64,000 nt of DNA, taken from contig NZ_JAICCF010000002.1 of NCBI RefSeq assembly GCF_019492185.1, forward strand, positions 682,001 through 746,000. Reading direction: 5' to 3'. This document shows positions 16,929 to 26,806 of this stretch, piece by piece. Below the pieces are notes generated by a model. It was not told where the DNA came from and did not search any database. It saw nothing but the letters and a program-made list of their open reading frames with translations. Position 1 is the first letter of the stretch. Every line of letters begins with the position of its first letter. The position numbers were made by a program, and so were the translations under genes. Origin of the DNA: Chitinophaga rhizophila. GTDB taxonomy: Bacteria; Bacteroidota; Bacteroidia; Chitinophagales; Chitinophagaceae.

Positions 16929-18836
16929 TTATTTTACTTCTTCAAATTCAGCATCAGTTACGCCTTCGTTACCTGCAGCGCTTCCCTGTGGCTGACCTTC
17001 TGCACCCGGAGCACCACCATTAGCCTGCGCTTCCTGCGTTGCCTTGTACAGTTCCTCTGAAGCAGCAGTCCATGCATTGTTCATTTCAGCAACAGCTGCA
17101 TCCACCTGAGCGACATCACCGCTCTTATGTGCTTCTTTCAGTTTGTTCAGGGCAGTTTCAATAGTGCCTTTTTTATCAGCCGGGATCTTGTCACCGTACT
17201 CTTTCAGCTGTTTTTCAGTCTGGAAGATCAGGCTATCAGCCTGGTTCAGTTTCTCAACCTTCTCACGCTGTTCTTTATCTGTAGATTCATTAGCTTTCGC
17301 TTCTGCCTTCATTTTTTCAATCTCCTCTTTGCTCAGACCACTACCTGCTTCGATACGGATATTCTGTGTTTTACCAGTTCCCTTATCTTTTGCAGTTACA
17401 TGCAGGATACCGTTAGCATCGATATCGAAGATAACTTCTACCTGAGGTACACCGCGTGGTGCTGGTGGAATACCATCCAGGATAAAGCGACCCAGTGTAC
17501 GGTTCTGGTTAGCCATTGGACGCTCACCTTGCAGTACGTGGATCTCAACACTTGGCTGGTTGTCAGCTGCGGTAGAGAATGTTTCTGATTTCTTGCTTGG
17601 AATGGTAGTGTTGGACTCGATCAGTTTGGTAAATACGCCACCCATTGTTTCGATACCCAGAGAAAGCGGAGTAACGTCCAGCAATAGTACATCTTTAACC
17701 TCACCAGTCAGTACGCCACCCTGAATTGCAGCTCCAACAGCTACTACCTCATCTGGGTTTACACTTCTGTTCGGTTTTTTACCAAAGAATCTTTCCACTA
17801 CTTCCTGGATCTTAGGAATACGGGTAGAACCACCTACCAGGATTACCTCGTCAATTTCGGAAGGATTCATGCCTGCATCTTTCAGTGCTTTACGGCAAGG
17901 CTCCAGTGTTCTTTCTACCAGTGTATCAGCCAGTTGCTCAAATTTAGCACGGCTCAGTTTTTTCACCAGGTGTTTAGGCACACCGTCAACTGCAGTGATA
18001 TATGGCAGGTTGATTTCAGTTTCCTGTGAAGAAGACAGCTCAATTTTCGCTTTCTCAGCAGCTTCTTTCAGACGCTGCCATGCCATTGGATCTTTATGCA
18101 GATCAACCGCCTCATCTTTCTTAAACTCTTCAGCCAGCCAGTCCATGATCACTTTATCGAAGTCATCACCACCTAAGTGCGTGTCACCGTTGGTAGATTT
18201 CACTTCAAATACACCATCGCCCAGTTCCAGGATGGAGATATCGAAAGTACCACCGCCAAGGTCAAATACTGCGATTTTGCTATCTGCATGTTTCTTATCC
18301 AGACCATAAGCCAGGGCAGCTGCTGTAGGCTCATTGATAATACGGCGTACAGCCAGACCTGCGATCTCACCAGCTTCTTTCGTAGCCTGACGTTGAGCAT
18401 CATTGAAGTATGCAGGAACAGTAATTACGGCCTCAGTTACTTCCTGACCCAGGTAGTCTTCTGCAGTCTTCTTCATCTTCTGAAGAATCATTGCAGAGAT
18501 TTCCTGCGGAGTATATAACCTGCCGTCAATATCGATACGTGTAGTATTGTTTTCACCACGTGCTACTTTATAGCTCCAGTGAGGAATTTCATTAGACACC
18601 TCATCAAAGTGGCGACCCATGAAACGCTTTACTGACATAATAGTGTTGATCGGGTTTGTGATAGCCTGACGCTTTGCAGGATCACCTACCTTTCTTTCAC
18701 CATTTTTTAAGAAACCCACAACGGAGGGCGTAGTTCTGCGTCCTTCATCATTGGCAATTACTACCGGTTCGTTACCTTCCATTACAGCAACGCATGAGTT
18801 GGTAGTTCCTAAGTCAATACCTATTATCTTTCCCAT
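16929..18836 (-). CDS. dnaK: Hsp70 chaperone DnaK
   Basis: A 635-aa Hsp70. The ATPase domain starts [19 protein letters not shown] and contains [14 protein letters not shown] and [13 protein letters not shown]. The substrate-binding domain follows ([17 protein letters not shown]), then a helical lid. The tail is Gly/Gln-rich and ends in an acidic EEVK-like motif (AEFEEVK) that binds co-chaperones. I chose the ATG at 18836 because the 21 residues before it are not part of Hsp70. No dnaJ or grpE is adjacent. It folds and protects proteins in the cytoplasm with DnaJ/GrpE encoded elsewhere. Confidence 0.98.
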   Translation of the reverse strand: MGKIIGIDLGTTNSCVAVMEGNEPVVIANDEGRRTTPSVVGFLKNGERKVGDPAKRQAITNPINTIMSVKRFMGRHFDEVSNEIPHWSYKVARGENNTTRIDIDGRLYTPQEISAMILQKMKKTAEDYLGQEVTEAVITVPAYFNDAQRQATKEAGEIAGLAVRRIINEPTAAALAYGLDKKHADSKIAVFDLGGGTFDISILELGDGVFEVKSTNGDTHLGGDDFDKVIMDWLAEEFKKDEAVDLHKDPMAWQRLKEAAEKAKIELSSSQETEINLPYITAVDGVPKHLVKKLSRAKFEQLADTLVERTLEPCRKALKDAGMNPSEIDEVILVGGSTRIPKIQEVVERFFGKKPNRSVNPDEVVAVGAAIQGGVLTGEVKDVLLLDVTPLSLGIETMGGVFTKLIESNTTIPSKKSETFSTAADNQPSVEIHVLQGERPMANQNRTLGRFILDGIPPAPRGVPQVEVIFDIDANGILHVTAKDKGTGKTQNIRIEAGSGLSKEEIEKMKAEAKANESTDKEQREKVEKLNQADSLIFQTEKQLKEYGDKIPADKKGTIETALNKLKEAHKSGDVAQVDAAVAEMNNAWTAASEELYKATQEAQANGGAPGAEGQPQGSAAGNEGVTDAEFEEVK

Positions 18837-19085
18837 AATTATAAATATTCTCGCTTGTAGTTGTAGATAGATTATTTGTCTCCGGGTACCAAATGTCAAT
18901 GATTATGCCAACGGATACGTCATGCAAATATGTCAGTTACAAGTGTCAGTTCACCGCCAAATACTGGCAAAACCAGTAAAAAGACTGAACAATTTTCAGG
19001 TAATGCGGTTGTTAAATATACACCGAAGCACCAACCATGCTCTGGCGAGTAATGCAAACACTAAATTTTCTAACCCTGAACAATT

Positions 19086-20435
19086 ATGAAAAGCTCCTCT
19101 TTCTTTCGGGCTGCCTGTATGCTGGCCCTTTTTACCCCCTTATGCTCCATAGCTCAGACCACCATTAACGGCCCTATCTTCACGGATGGCCCCGGTTACC
19201 GTCGCTGGTCAATAGGCGTTAACGGCGGACTATTAGCCCCGGTAGCAGCCTCCGGTGGTAGTAACGATTTTACTAAATGGAAAGCGTCGGCAGGCTACGG
19301 CGCTTATGTTAAATGGCAACTCCTCCATTCCCTGGGTATCCGCGCAGACTATACAGGTGGCAAGCTGGCAGGAAATAATGACCGCAAACTGGGGAATGAA
19401 AAAGATCCAGCAAGAGAATATAATTCATTTGAAACCAAACTGAAATGGTCAGCCAGCGTCAGCGCTGTCGTTAATGTAGCCACCATCAACTGGATGTACA
19501 AAAAGAATGCTGTTCAGATATACCTGTCTGCAGGTGGTGGACTGGCAGGCTACTCCCCAAGAATCAGTACTGAACTGGAAGGCGGCCTCAAAGACTATAA
19601 ACCAAACGGCGAAAATATCAAGGAATTTTATGTACCTATCGGCGCAGGATTGAAATTCAAGCTGTCAGAATCTGTTAACCTGGACCTGGGTTATACCATG
19701 CATTATACCGATGGCGATAACCTCGACGGTTTTAACTACGGCCCCGACAAGGATAAATATTCATATGGTTACGCCGGACTGGAATTTCCATTGGGTAGCA
19801 GGTCAAAACCACAGCTTAGCTGGCAAAACCCGGCAAAAGTATTGTACGACGACCTCGCTCAGCAAAAAGCCAATCTGCAGCAGGAACTGGAAGCATCCCG
19901 CGCCGCTAACGCTAAACTGACCGCTGATGTGGATAAGCTAACCGCTGATGCTGATGGCGATGGCGTATCTGACTTTTTTGATAAATGCCCGGGTACATTA
20001 GCTGGTATCAAGGTAGATGGCAGCGGCTGTGAATTACCAAAAGATACTACACCTAAACAGGTGATCACCAAAGTAACTATTACTGATGATGATCGCCGCC
20101 TGATCAAAGACGCTATTCAGAACCTGGAATTTGAATTTGGTAAATCCAGCATCAAAGCCAGCTCCTACCCTTCCCTGAATAAGGTAGCTGAAATGCTTCG
20201 TACCAAAGGCTTCAGCTTAAAACTGGGCGGTCACACCGATAATATAGGCAACGCTACCAAGAATATGGCGCTTTCAAAAGACAGGGCTGAATCAGTAAAA
20301 CAATACCTGGTAGAACAAGGTGCTAATCCATCCAAGATTGAAGCGGTAGGTTATGGTGCCAACCAGCCGATAGCTACTAATAAAACAGCTGCCGGCAGAC
20401 AAAAGAACAGAAGGGTTGAGTTTACCATATATTAA
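19086..20435 (+). CDS. OmpA-family outer-membrane protein with TSP3-type repeat
   Basis: A 449-aa protein. Signal peptide (ending PLCSIAQ), then an N-terminal beta-barrel of about 220 residues, a short coiled coil (QELEASRAANAKLTADVDKL), one thrombospondin type 3-like calcium-binding repeat (DADGDGVSDFFDKCPGT), and a C-terminal OmpA domain (about 335-449). The OmpA domain has the peptidoglycan-binding pattern LKLGGHTDNIGNATKNMALS and ends RRVEFTIY. It anchors the outer membrane to the cell wall. The next gene, 51 bp on, encodes a second barrel and probably shares the transcript. Confidence 0.93.
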   Translation: MKSSSFFRAACMLALFTPLCSIAQTTINGPIFTDGPGYRRWSIGVNGGLLAPVAASGGSNDFTKWKASAGYGAYVKWQLLHSLGIRADYTGGKLAGNNDRKLGNEKDPAREYNSFETKLKWSASVSAVVNVATINWMYKKNAVQIYLSAGGGLAGYSPRISTELEGGLKDYKPNGENIKEFYVPIGAGLKFKLSESVNLDLGYTMHYTDGDNLDGFNYGPDKDKYSYGYAGLEFPLGSRSKPQLSWQNPAKVLYDDLAQQKANLQQELEASRAANAKLTADVDKLTADADGDGVSDFFDKCPGTLAGIKVDGSGCELPKDTTPKQVITKVTITDDDRRLIKDAIQNLEFEFGKSSIKASSYPSLNKVAEMLRTKGFSLKLGGHTDNIGNATKNMALSKDRAESVKQYLVEQGANPSKIEAVGYGANQPIATNKTAAGRQKNRRVEFTIY

Positions 20436-20486
20436 ATAATATAGGCATAGATTTTGCTAAGCATGGCAAATCTCTATGAGTCTTTT

Positions 20487-21080
20487 ATGAAAAAAGTTTT
20501 CCTTTCTGTAATGCTGGCTGCTTGCACGGCATTCGTAGCAAATGCACAGACAGTGTCCTTCGGCGTCAAAGGTGGTCTGAATATATCTACGCTGACCCAG
20601 TTTGACAATTCAAAGGCACGTGCATCTATCTTTGCCGGTGGTTTCGCTAACATTGCTTTCAATGAAAGCATGTCCCTTCAACCAGAGTTGTTATACTCAG
20701 GCCAGGGTGTGAAGTATAAAGTGCTAAATCAGACTACTACACAACGCCTGAACTATATCAACGTGCCGGTAATGTTCCAGTACCGCCTCATTCCTGAGTT
20801 CTTCCTGGAAGCTGGTCCGCAACTAGGCTTTAATATTGCCTCTAAATCAAACACCGGTAAAGTAACGGTTGATACAAAAGACAATACCAAAGGAGTAGAC
20901 TTCGGACTGGGTTTCGGTCTGGGTTATCAGTTCCCTGCAGGTGTAGGCATTGCTGCCCGCTATATGTTCGGACTGTCAGAAGTGTTTGAAAGAAGCTTCG
21001 AGACTAATAAGAACGGCGTCGCCCAGATAGGACTTTTCTATACATTTAACCATCACGCTCCGGTTAAACGCAGGAAATAA
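20487..21080 (+). CDS. PorT-like outer-membrane beta-barrel protein
   Basis: A 197-aa protein starting MKKVFLSVMLAACTAFVANA with a clear signal peptide. The mature part has a repeated glycine/aromatic strand pattern (VSFGVKGGLNIST, MSLQPELLYSGQGVKYKV, FGLGFGLGYQFPAGVGIAARY) typical of the outer-membrane beta-barrel_2 family. I chose the ATG at 20487, where the signal peptide begins, over an upstream in-frame start. It follows the OmpA-like gene and ends at a terminator. Its role is unknown, probably structural. Confidence 0.88.
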   Translation: MKKVFLSVMLAACTAFVANAQTVSFGVKGGLNISTLTQFDNSKARASIFAGGFANIAFNESMSLQPELLYSGQGVKYKVLNQTTTQRLNYINVPVMFQYRLIPEFFLEAGPQLGFNIASKSNTGKVTVDTKDNTKGVDFGLGFGLGYQFPAGVGIAARYMFGLSEVFERSFETNKNGVAQIGLFYTFNHHAPVKRRK

Positions 21081-21088
21081 CCGACTTT

Positions 21089-21124
21089 AAAAGGGCTGGC
21101 TTATGATTGCCAGCCCTTTTTCTT
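21089..21124 (+). terminator. Terminator after the OmpA/PorT-like pair
   Basis: Perfect 12-bp stem (21089-21100 with 21109-21120; core AAGGGCTGGC) followed by TTTTCTTT. Confidence 0.9.
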
Positions 21125-21167
21125 TATTATATTATTGCCCTCCCCAACTCCCCCGCCAGATTTTTTA

Positions 21168-21175
21168 TACCTTTG
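21168..21175 (+). promoter_or_regulatory. Predicted -7 box for argS
   Basis: TACCTTTG matches TAnnTTTG, 31 nt before the argS start codon. No -33 TTG is at standard spacing. Confidence 0.45.
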
Positions 21176-21206
21176 ACGCTACTTTTTGCATTAACAGTTT
21201 ATCAGC

Positions 21207-23135
21207 ATGAGTGTTGTACAATCCATCAAATCTGCTGCTGCCGCAGCAATAAAGGCGCTTTTTGACCAGACAATACCTGCAAAGGATATTGCCATCAATA
21301 CGACTAAACCTGAATTCGAAGGCGAATACACCATCCTGGTGTTTCCTTTCACTAAATTCAGCCGCTTAAAACCCGAAGAAACTGCTGATCGACTGGGTAC
21401 ATACCTGCAGGAACACAATCCTGACCTCGTAGCAGGATACAATGTGATCAAAGGGTTCCTGAATATCCAGATCACTGAACAATACTGGACACAATACCTC
21501 CAGCAACATTTCAATAACCGCAATACTGGTAAGAAACCATCCAATGGTAAAAAAGTAATGGTGGAGTACTCCTCCCCCAATACCAACAAACCCTTGCACC
21601 TGGGCCACCTGCGTAATAACTTCCTGGGTTATTCCGTATCAGAAATACTGAAAGCCAATGGTTATGAAGTGATAAAAGCCAACCTGGTAAATGACAGGGG
21701 TATTCATATCTGTAAATCCATGCTGGCATGGCAGCTCTTCGCACACGGCGATACCCCGGAGTCAACAGGTATCAAAGGCGATCACCTGGTAGGCGACTAC
21801 TATGTGAAGTTTGAATCCATCCTGAAAGAACAAACCGAACCTATTATCGCACGCGCGCTGGAAAGCGACTTCAAAGATTTTGAAGGCGCTGATAAAGAAC
21901 GTATTGAGAAACTGGTAACGGTTTTCCATAAACCTGAAGTACAGGCTGATAAAGAGAAACTGGATAAACTCAATGACGAAATCAAAGAACTTGCCCGTAA
22001 GCAGACAGAAATCATGCAGCAAGCTAAAATCATGCTGCAGCAGTGGGAAGCAGGCAACCCTGAAGTAAGGGCGCTATGGGCTACCATGAATGGCTGGGTA
22101 TACAAAGGCTTTGATGAAACATACAAACGGCTGGGTATCGATTTTGACAAGATGTACTATGAAAGTGAAACCTATCTACTGGGTAAAGACCTGGTAGAAG
22201 AAGGCCTCGCCAAGGGTGTTCTCTTCAAAAAACCAGATAACTCGGTATGGATAGACCTTACTGCTGACGGCCTGGATGAAAAGCTCCTGCTGCGCGGCGA
22301 TGGTACCTCCGTATACATGACCCAGGACCTTGGTACTGCCCGTCTGAAATACGACGACTACCAAATGGAACAAAGCCTGTATGTAGTGGCTGATGAACAA
22401 AACTACCACTTCAAGGTACTTCAGCTGATACTCAAAAAGCTCCAGGAACCATGCGCCGACGGTATCTATCACCTGTCTTACGGTATGGTGGAATTGCCAA
22501 GTGGAAGAATGAAAAGCCGGGAAGGTACTGTTGTTGATGCGGATGACCTGATTGATGAAATGATCGCTACTGCCGCTGAACAAACTAAAGCCTCCGGCAA
22601 GCTGGATGATATGAGCGACGACCAGCGGGATCTGTTATATAACATGATCGGTCTTGGAGCAATGAAGTTCTTCCTGCTGCGTGTTGATCCTAAGAAGAAA
22701 ATGGTCTTTGACCCGAAAGAATCAATTGACCTGCACGGATTTACCAGTGCCTTCGTACAATATGCCCATGCACGTATTAAGTCTATCCTGCGTGAGGTAG
22801 CTCCGGACGTAAATAAACTGGAAGGCTACTGTCATAAGGGCAGCCTGCTGCCGCTGGAAAAAGAACTTATACTCCTGAACGAGCAATTTGAGGACATATT
22901 AGAGGATGCTGCCAAGGAAATGAGTCCGTCAGTTATCGCTAACTACGCTTATCAGCTGGCACAGACTTTCAACTCCTTCTATGCTGAAAAGGTGGAAGGT
23001 GCCTATACCTATTCCGTACATAAGGCCGAAACGCCCGAAAAACAGAAACTACGGGTACAGATAGCCATGCTCACCGCTACGACTATCGCTAAGAGCATGA
23101 AACTGTTAGGTATCGATGTTCCTGAAAGAATGTAA
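21207..23135 (+). CDS. argS: Arginyl-tRNA synthetase
   Basis: A 642-aa class I synthetase that charges tRNA-Arg. The N-terminal Add-1 domain (about 1-110) recognises the tRNA D-loop. The HIGH-type signature is HLGH in YSSPNTNKPLHLGHLRNN, and the KMSKS-type loop appears as GRMKSREGTVVDADDLI. The C-terminal DALR anticodon-binding domain begins around HGFTSAFVQYAHARIKSIL and ends LLGIDVPERM, the usual ArgS terminus. An insertion with a coiled-coil look (KEKLDKLNDEIKELARKQTE) is common in Bacteroidota ArgS. It is a single-gene unit flanked by strong hairpins. Confidence 0.98.
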   Translation: MSVVQSIKSAAAAAIKALFDQTIPAKDIAINTTKPEFEGEYTILVFPFTKFSRLKPEETADRLGTYLQEHNPDLVAGYNVIKGFLNIQITEQYWTQYLQQHFNNRNTGKKPSNGKKVMVEYSSPNTNKPLHLGHLRNNFLGYSVSEILKANGYEVIKANLVNDRGIHICKSMLAWQLFAHGDTPESTGIKGDHLVGDYYVKFESILKEQTEPIIARALESDFKDFEGADKERIEKLVTVFHKPEVQADKEKLDKLNDEIKELARKQTEIMQQAKIMLQQWEAGNPEVRALWATMNGWVYKGFDETYKRLGIDFDKMYYESETYLLGKDLVEEGLAKGVLFKKPDNSVWIDLTADGLDEKLLLRGDGTSVYMTQDLGTARLKYDDYQMEQSLYVVADEQNYHFKVLQLILKKLQEPCADGIYHLSYGMVELPSGRMKSREGTVVDADDLIDEMIATAAEQTKASGKLDDMSDDQRDLLYNMIGLGAMKFFLLRVDPKKKMVFDPKESIDLHGFTSAFVQYAHARIKSILREVAPDVNKLEGYCHKGSLLPLEKELILLNEQFEDILEDAAKEMSPSVIANYAYQLAQTFNSFYAEKVEGAYTYSVHKAETPEKQKLRVQIAMLTATTIAKSMKLLGIDVPERM

Positions 23136-23146
23136 TCATCTCATTC

Positions 23147-23200
23147 AATATAAATGAAGAGGGTGTATCATGCTTGTGATACACCCTCTTCATTTATATT
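23147..23200. terminator. Bidirectional terminator between argS and the TPR gene
   Basis: A perfect 24-bp stem (23147-23170 with 23177-23200) and a 6-nt loop between convergent genes. It overlaps the stop codon of the minus-strand TPR gene (23194-23196). The stem's AT-rich outer part supplies the U-rich end in both directions. Confidence 0.85.
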
Positions 23201-23889
23201 GGCGCTGCCGCCAACGCTTTGTCACATAAAGCTTCTCCCCTGTTCACTTCCCCTGTTCCGATGTAAGACTTACCAAGCATAAACATCGCAAAGGCATTTC
23301 CAGGCTGTATACTCAGTAGTCTATCCCAGTAGCTGACTGCCAGTTGATAACTTCCTGCCAGATAGTAATGATGGGCCAGGGCCTGTAACGCCCTTGGGTC
23401 ATCCGGCCTGAATGCCAGGCAGTTCTCCAGGTATTGTATACCTTTCTGCGTTGCCTTCATCTGCAAGCACGACATGCCTGCCGTCAGACAAATATCTGCA
23501 TCCTTCCTCCTGCCTTTGGCCAAAGCCATTTCAAATGCCGTCACCGCAGCAGAATACTCCTTTGTATTGAAATACAGCACTCCTATAGTATACCATGCCC
23601 CTGACTGCTCCTCTTCCAGCTGAAGATAGTGTTTATAGTAACCTATACTCTCCGGATACACCTCCTCCAGGGCTGCAATCTCCGCCAGTTGCAGATATGC
23701 AAGCGCATAACTACTGTCACGGAGCACGATCTCCTTAAAGCACCTCTTCGCAGCACCAAAAGCTCCCGCATTGCGGCAGCTGATACCTTCTTTGTAAAGA
23801 CTCTTTAATTTATTTCCAGGAAAAGCCATAGCAACTTGCACAAATAGAACAGCCCATAGCAGTGGACATAGGATACGGACATTCAGCAT
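23194..23889 (-). CDS. Exported tetratricopeptide repeat protein
   Basis: A 231-aa protein with a signal peptide (LLWAVLFVQVAMA) and about five TPR units. Examples are AGAFGAAKRCFKEIVLRDSS, SIGYYKHYLQLEEEQSGAWY and AVTAFEMALAKGRRKDADI, each with the helix-turn-helix spacing of TPRs. It likely acts as a periplasmic or membrane-side scaffold for protein contacts. Nothing catalytic is visible. The last residues lie inside the terminator hairpin shared with argS. TAnnTTTG-like boxes lie at 23911-23918 and 23920-23927 on the minus strand. It may be cotranscribed with cdd upstream (35 bp gap). Confidence 0.85.
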   Translation of the reverse strand: MLNVRILCPLLWAVLFVQVAMAFPGNKLKSLYKEGISCRNAGAFGAAKRCFKEIVLRDSSYALAYLQLAEIAALEEVYPESIGYYKHYLQLEEEQSGAWYTIGVLYFNTKEYSAAVTAFEMALAKGRRKDADICLTAGMSCLQMKATQKGIQYLENCLAFRPDDPRALQALAHHYYLAGSYQLAVSYWDRLLSIQPGNAFAMFMLGKSYIGTGEVNRGEALCDKALAAAPI

Positions 23890-23924
23890 AGAGCATCATA
23901 CGGAACGTCACAAAGATAGCAAAT

Positions 23925-24410
23925 TTATTGCATATCTTCTGCTGTGAATGCCAGTGGCAGGAGGTGTCTGATTGTGGGAATAACAAACGCTTTACCGGTT
24001 TGACCGCTCATGATAATACGGATAGGCTGCTGCTGACGCCCCTCATACTCCAGTAACGTCTGCCGGCATATACCACAGGGTGATATCGGCGCATCATTAC
24101 TGCCATTCGGATTATGGTAACTTACTGCAATAGTCAGTATCGGTACTCCCGGATACAACGATGCTGCGGTAGATAATGCCACCCGCTCTGCACAGATACC
24201 AGCAGGAAATGAGGCATTCTCCTGATTGGTTCCCTTCACAATAATCCCGTTGGCTAACAGGATGGCAGCCCCTACGTAAAAGTTGGAATATGGGGCGTAT
24301 GCCTGTGCAGTTACCTCACGGGCATCTTCCAGTATACGCTGGTCGGCGGTAGGCAAAGCTGCACTATCTGGAAAGGATTGATATTCAAAAGAGTGTTTGC
24401 GAACGTCCAT
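23925..24410 (-). CDS. cdd: Cytidine deaminase
   Basis: A 161-aa zinc enzyme that converts cytidine or deoxycytidine to uridine forms in pyrimidine salvage. The active site shows the CAE motif in AGICAERVALS (zinc Cys and catalytic Glu) and the second zinc pair in SPCGICRQTLLEY. The N-terminal Y-APYSNF-VGAA segment matches the nucleoside-binding loop. Length matches the homotetrameric class, with an extended N-terminus. It is followed by the TPR gene in the same direction. Confidence 0.95.
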   Translation of the reverse strand: MDVRKHSFEYQSFPDSAALPTADQRILEDAREVTAQAYAPYSNFYVGAAILLANGIIVKGTNQENASFPAGICAERVALSTAASLYPGVPILTIAVSYHNPNGSNDAPISPCGICRQTLLEYEGRQQQPIRIIMSGQTGKAFVIPTIRHLLPLAFTAEDMQ

Positions 24411-24536
24411 AAGACAATTTAAATTAAAATTGGCAATTAGGAATTAAGAATCAGTAATCAGGCGCTTTATACTCAATTACGCTTATGCTGCGTCAATAGC
24501 ATAACAAAGTCTCTGCCGGATTGACCGGACTTCCTG

Positions 24537-24572
24537 TAAAAACAAAGGGTGCCTCCACTGAAGCACCCTTTG
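24537..24572 (-). terminator. Terminator of lepB
   Basis: Perfect 10-bp stem CAAAGGGTGC / GCACCCTTTG (24543-24552 with 24563-24572), with an A-rich run on the plus strand that gives U's on the lepB transcript. It lies about 80 nt past the lepB stop. Confidence 0.75.
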
Positions 24573-24654
24573 CAATATTTCAATATTCATCATTCATTCA
24601 CAACCCTTCTTACCTCCATTCCATCTGAATGCTTAATACATAATCTATTATAGA

Positions 24655-25836
24655 TTATCGGATAGTTCTGAACAACCGGTTCCACCTGATACTACCATGG
24701 CCATAGCTCATCCAGATCAACCAGGCCTTGCCAACCACATGGTCTTCAGGAACAAAACCCCAGAAACGGGAGTCCAGTGAGTTATCACGGTTATCACCCA
24801 TCATCCAGTAATAGTTCATTTTGAATGTATAAGTACTGGAAGGTTTGCCATTGATATAGAACTGACCGTTCTTCTCTTCCAGCTTATTACCCTCATATAC
24901 GCTGATAATGCGGTCATAGATAGATATGTTGGTGCTGCTGAGCTGTACTGTCGCACCTTTCTTAGGTATGTACAATGGTCCGAAATTGTGTTCAGTCCAT
25001 TTGTAGTTAGCAGTATCATGCGGGAATACCTGGATCTCCTGTGTAGCAGTTCTTACAAAAGGTCTTACCTCCTTCACAACAGGCCATGTTTTCAGCAGAT
25101 CTGCCATACCCGGTGTCAGATCATACCGGAACAGCGCAGAGTCAAATACGCCAGCCGGATTAGGATCAATATCCAGTTCATCCAGGCGGACAGGATTCAG
25201 CGGATCGCCGGTTGTTTTTACCCAGTAACGGCGCTCACTTTCCTGTGGGATAGGTGCCTGTGCACCATTGACATATACTACACCTTCTTTTATAGACAGT
25301 GTATCGCCAGGGATGGCCATACAACGTTTAATATAATTCTCACGCTTATCCACCGGACGGGCAGTTACGTGATTCTGCTCCCATACATTGTCACGGCCGT
25401 AAAATCTTACCAGCTGATAATAACTCTGTTCCTGCTGTTCCAGGGCTACCGTATCACCTTCGGGGAAGTTAAATACAACAACATCGTAACGCTCTACATC
25501 TGAAAAACCTGGCAGACGTCTGTATTTCCACTGTACTGCTTCAGAATAGGCCTTACTATATTTTGTAAATGGTAATGTGTGGTGGGTAAATGGTACAGCC
25601 AGCGGCGTCATAGGAATACGTGGACCGTAGCTGATCTTGCTAACAAACAGAAAGTCGTTTACCAGCAAGGTCTTTTCCATAGATGGGGTTGGGATTGTGT
25701 ACGCCTCAAAAATAAAAGTGCGTATTAAGGTAGCTGCGATGATGGCGAATATTGCGGCATCAAACCACTCTCTTACGGCAGATTTCTTCTTCTTTGGCTG
25801 ACCCTCGTTATTTCTTCTCCAAAAAGCCGGGTTCAT
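24655..25836 (-). CDS. lepB: Signal peptidase I
   Basis: A 393-aa inner-membrane serine protease that removes signal peptides from exported proteins. One N-terminal transmembrane helix (AAIFAIIAATLIRTFIF) leads into box B with the nucleophile Ser in YTIPTPSMEKTLLVND. Box D has the general-base Lys in YIKRCMAIPGDTL, and box E reads GDNRDNSLDSRFWGFVPEDH. The protein is longer than E. coli LepB because of a periplasmic insertion of roughly 100 residues (about 190-300), usual for Bacteroidota. A TAnnTTTG box lies 30 nt upstream. Confidence 0.97.
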   Translation of the reverse strand: MNPAFWRRNNEGQPKKKKSAVREWFDAAIFAIIAATLIRTFIFEAYTIPTPSMEKTLLVNDFLFVSKISYGPRIPMTPLAVPFTHHTLPFTKYSKAYSEAVQWKYRRLPGFSDVERYDVVVFNFPEGDTVALEQQEQSYYQLVRFYGRDNVWEQNHVTARPVDKRENYIKRCMAIPGDTLSIKEGVVYVNGAQAPIPQESERRYWVKTTGDPLNPVRLDELDIDPNPAGVFDSALFRYDLTPGMADLLKTWPVVKEVRPFVRTATQEIQVFPHDTANYKWTEHNFGPLYIPKKGATVQLSSTNISIYDRIISVYEGNKLEEKNGQFYINGKPSSTYTFKMNYYWMMGDNRDNSLDSRFWGFVPEDHVVGKAWLIWMSYGHGSIRWNRLFRTIR

Positions 25837-25865
25837 TAAGATTCGTTTAAGATTTTTTTAAAGAT

Positions 25866-25873
25866 CAAATATA
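25866..25873 (-). promoter_or_regulatory. Predicted -7 box for lepB
   Basis: Minus-strand TATATTTG, a perfect TAnnTTTG match, 30 nt before the lepB start. Confidence 0.45.
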
Positions 25874-26050
25874 AGATACAGTGTCCTGCAAGCTAATTAA
25901 TACTAACCAAATGTTTTGCTAAAATAATAGGATTAGGTTGATTTAATAAACTTTTTTACATGTAAGGACATTGAAACAGACCGTTTTCCGGCAGTTGTCC
26001 TTACTTCCCCAGGCACTCATACCAGGTAGTGCAGCATTTGCCGTACCGGC

Positions 26051-26707
26051 TCATGATAACTCTTTGGCAAGGATATCACTGATCTGCGCTGCACGGTTAT
26101 AGACCATAAAATGCCCTCCATCAGCAATGGTATAATCAGCTTTGACAAATTTCATTGGAAAAGCACGATCCTTGCCCCCATGGATATGTACAATGGATGC
26201 CGGCACAAAATCATTAGCCCAGTGCACAATCGTACGTATTCCCCAACGCAGATATCCGTAAGATGTCTTACGCATGTAATCTGACAGCAGCTGCAGCTCC
26301 TCATCTGTTTCTGCATTCAGGAAGATCTTAACGATTCCTTTTCTGCGGGTAAATATGATGGCATCCGGTAAACGGAGCAATACCAGCAAGCCTGTTTTCT
26401 TCACCCAACCCAGGTAAGGCGGCCTCTCCAGGGTGTTTTTAATACTACTGATCAGGATGACCTTCTGTACCGGCCTTTGCCTGGCTATCTCTACTGCCAG
26501 CATACCTCCAAAAGATACGCCTATGAGTGTAACATGTTCATGCGCTATGCCTGCGGCCATACGGGCTGCATATGCAGGGAAGGTCTCTCCGGCTTCCGGG
26601 GTAAGCCAGTCCAGGTAGTGGACGGTGTAACCAGCTGGAAAAGTGAGGTTTTTAAATATTCTTCTGTCTGCTCCCATTCCGCTGAGCAGGTATAGGTGTT
26701 TTTCCAT
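26051..26707 (-). CDS. Alpha/beta hydrolase
   Basis: A 218-aa alpha/beta-hydrolase fold protein. The nucleophile elbow is GVSFGGML near residue 64 (Ser 66), preceded by the oxyanion region LLSGMGADRRIF. A late His lies in IADGGHFMVYNRA and an Asp in HGGKDRAFP, completing a plausible triad. The substrate is unknown. The fold suggests an esterase or thioesterase; it has no signal peptide and no recognisable partner gene. Confidence 0.85.
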   Translation of the reverse strand: MEKHLYLLSGMGADRRIFKNLTFPAGYTVHYLDWLTPEAGETFPAYAARMAAGIAHEHVTLIGVSFGGMLAVEIARQRPVQKVILISSIKNTLERPPYLGWVKKTGLLVLLRLPDAIIFTRRKGIVKIFLNAETDEELQLLSDYMRKTSYGYLRWGIRTIVHWANDFVPASIVHIHGGKDRAFPMKFVKADYTIADGGHFMVYNRAAQISDILAKELS

Positions 26708-26767
26708 GGTCCCTTGCTGAATATGACGGGTGAAATTGCGGGAAATGTATTCCCAGCGGATTATTAG

Positions 26768-26803
26768 AAAAGAAGGCCATTCCCTATGGAACAGCCTTCT
26801 TTT
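26768..26803 (-). terminator. Terminator of the NtrC-like regulator gene
   Basis: Stem AAAAGAAGGC / GCCTTCTTTT (26768-26777 with 26794-26803), 3 bp beyond the stop of the minus-strand gene at 26807. Confidence 0.8.
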
Positions 26804-26806
26804 ATC

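Noticed and set aside
16872..21120. Shared core AAGGGCTGGC in the dnaK and OmpA/PorT-like terminators
   Set aside because: A GC-rich terminator stem of this length easily recurs; two copies do not define a repeat family.
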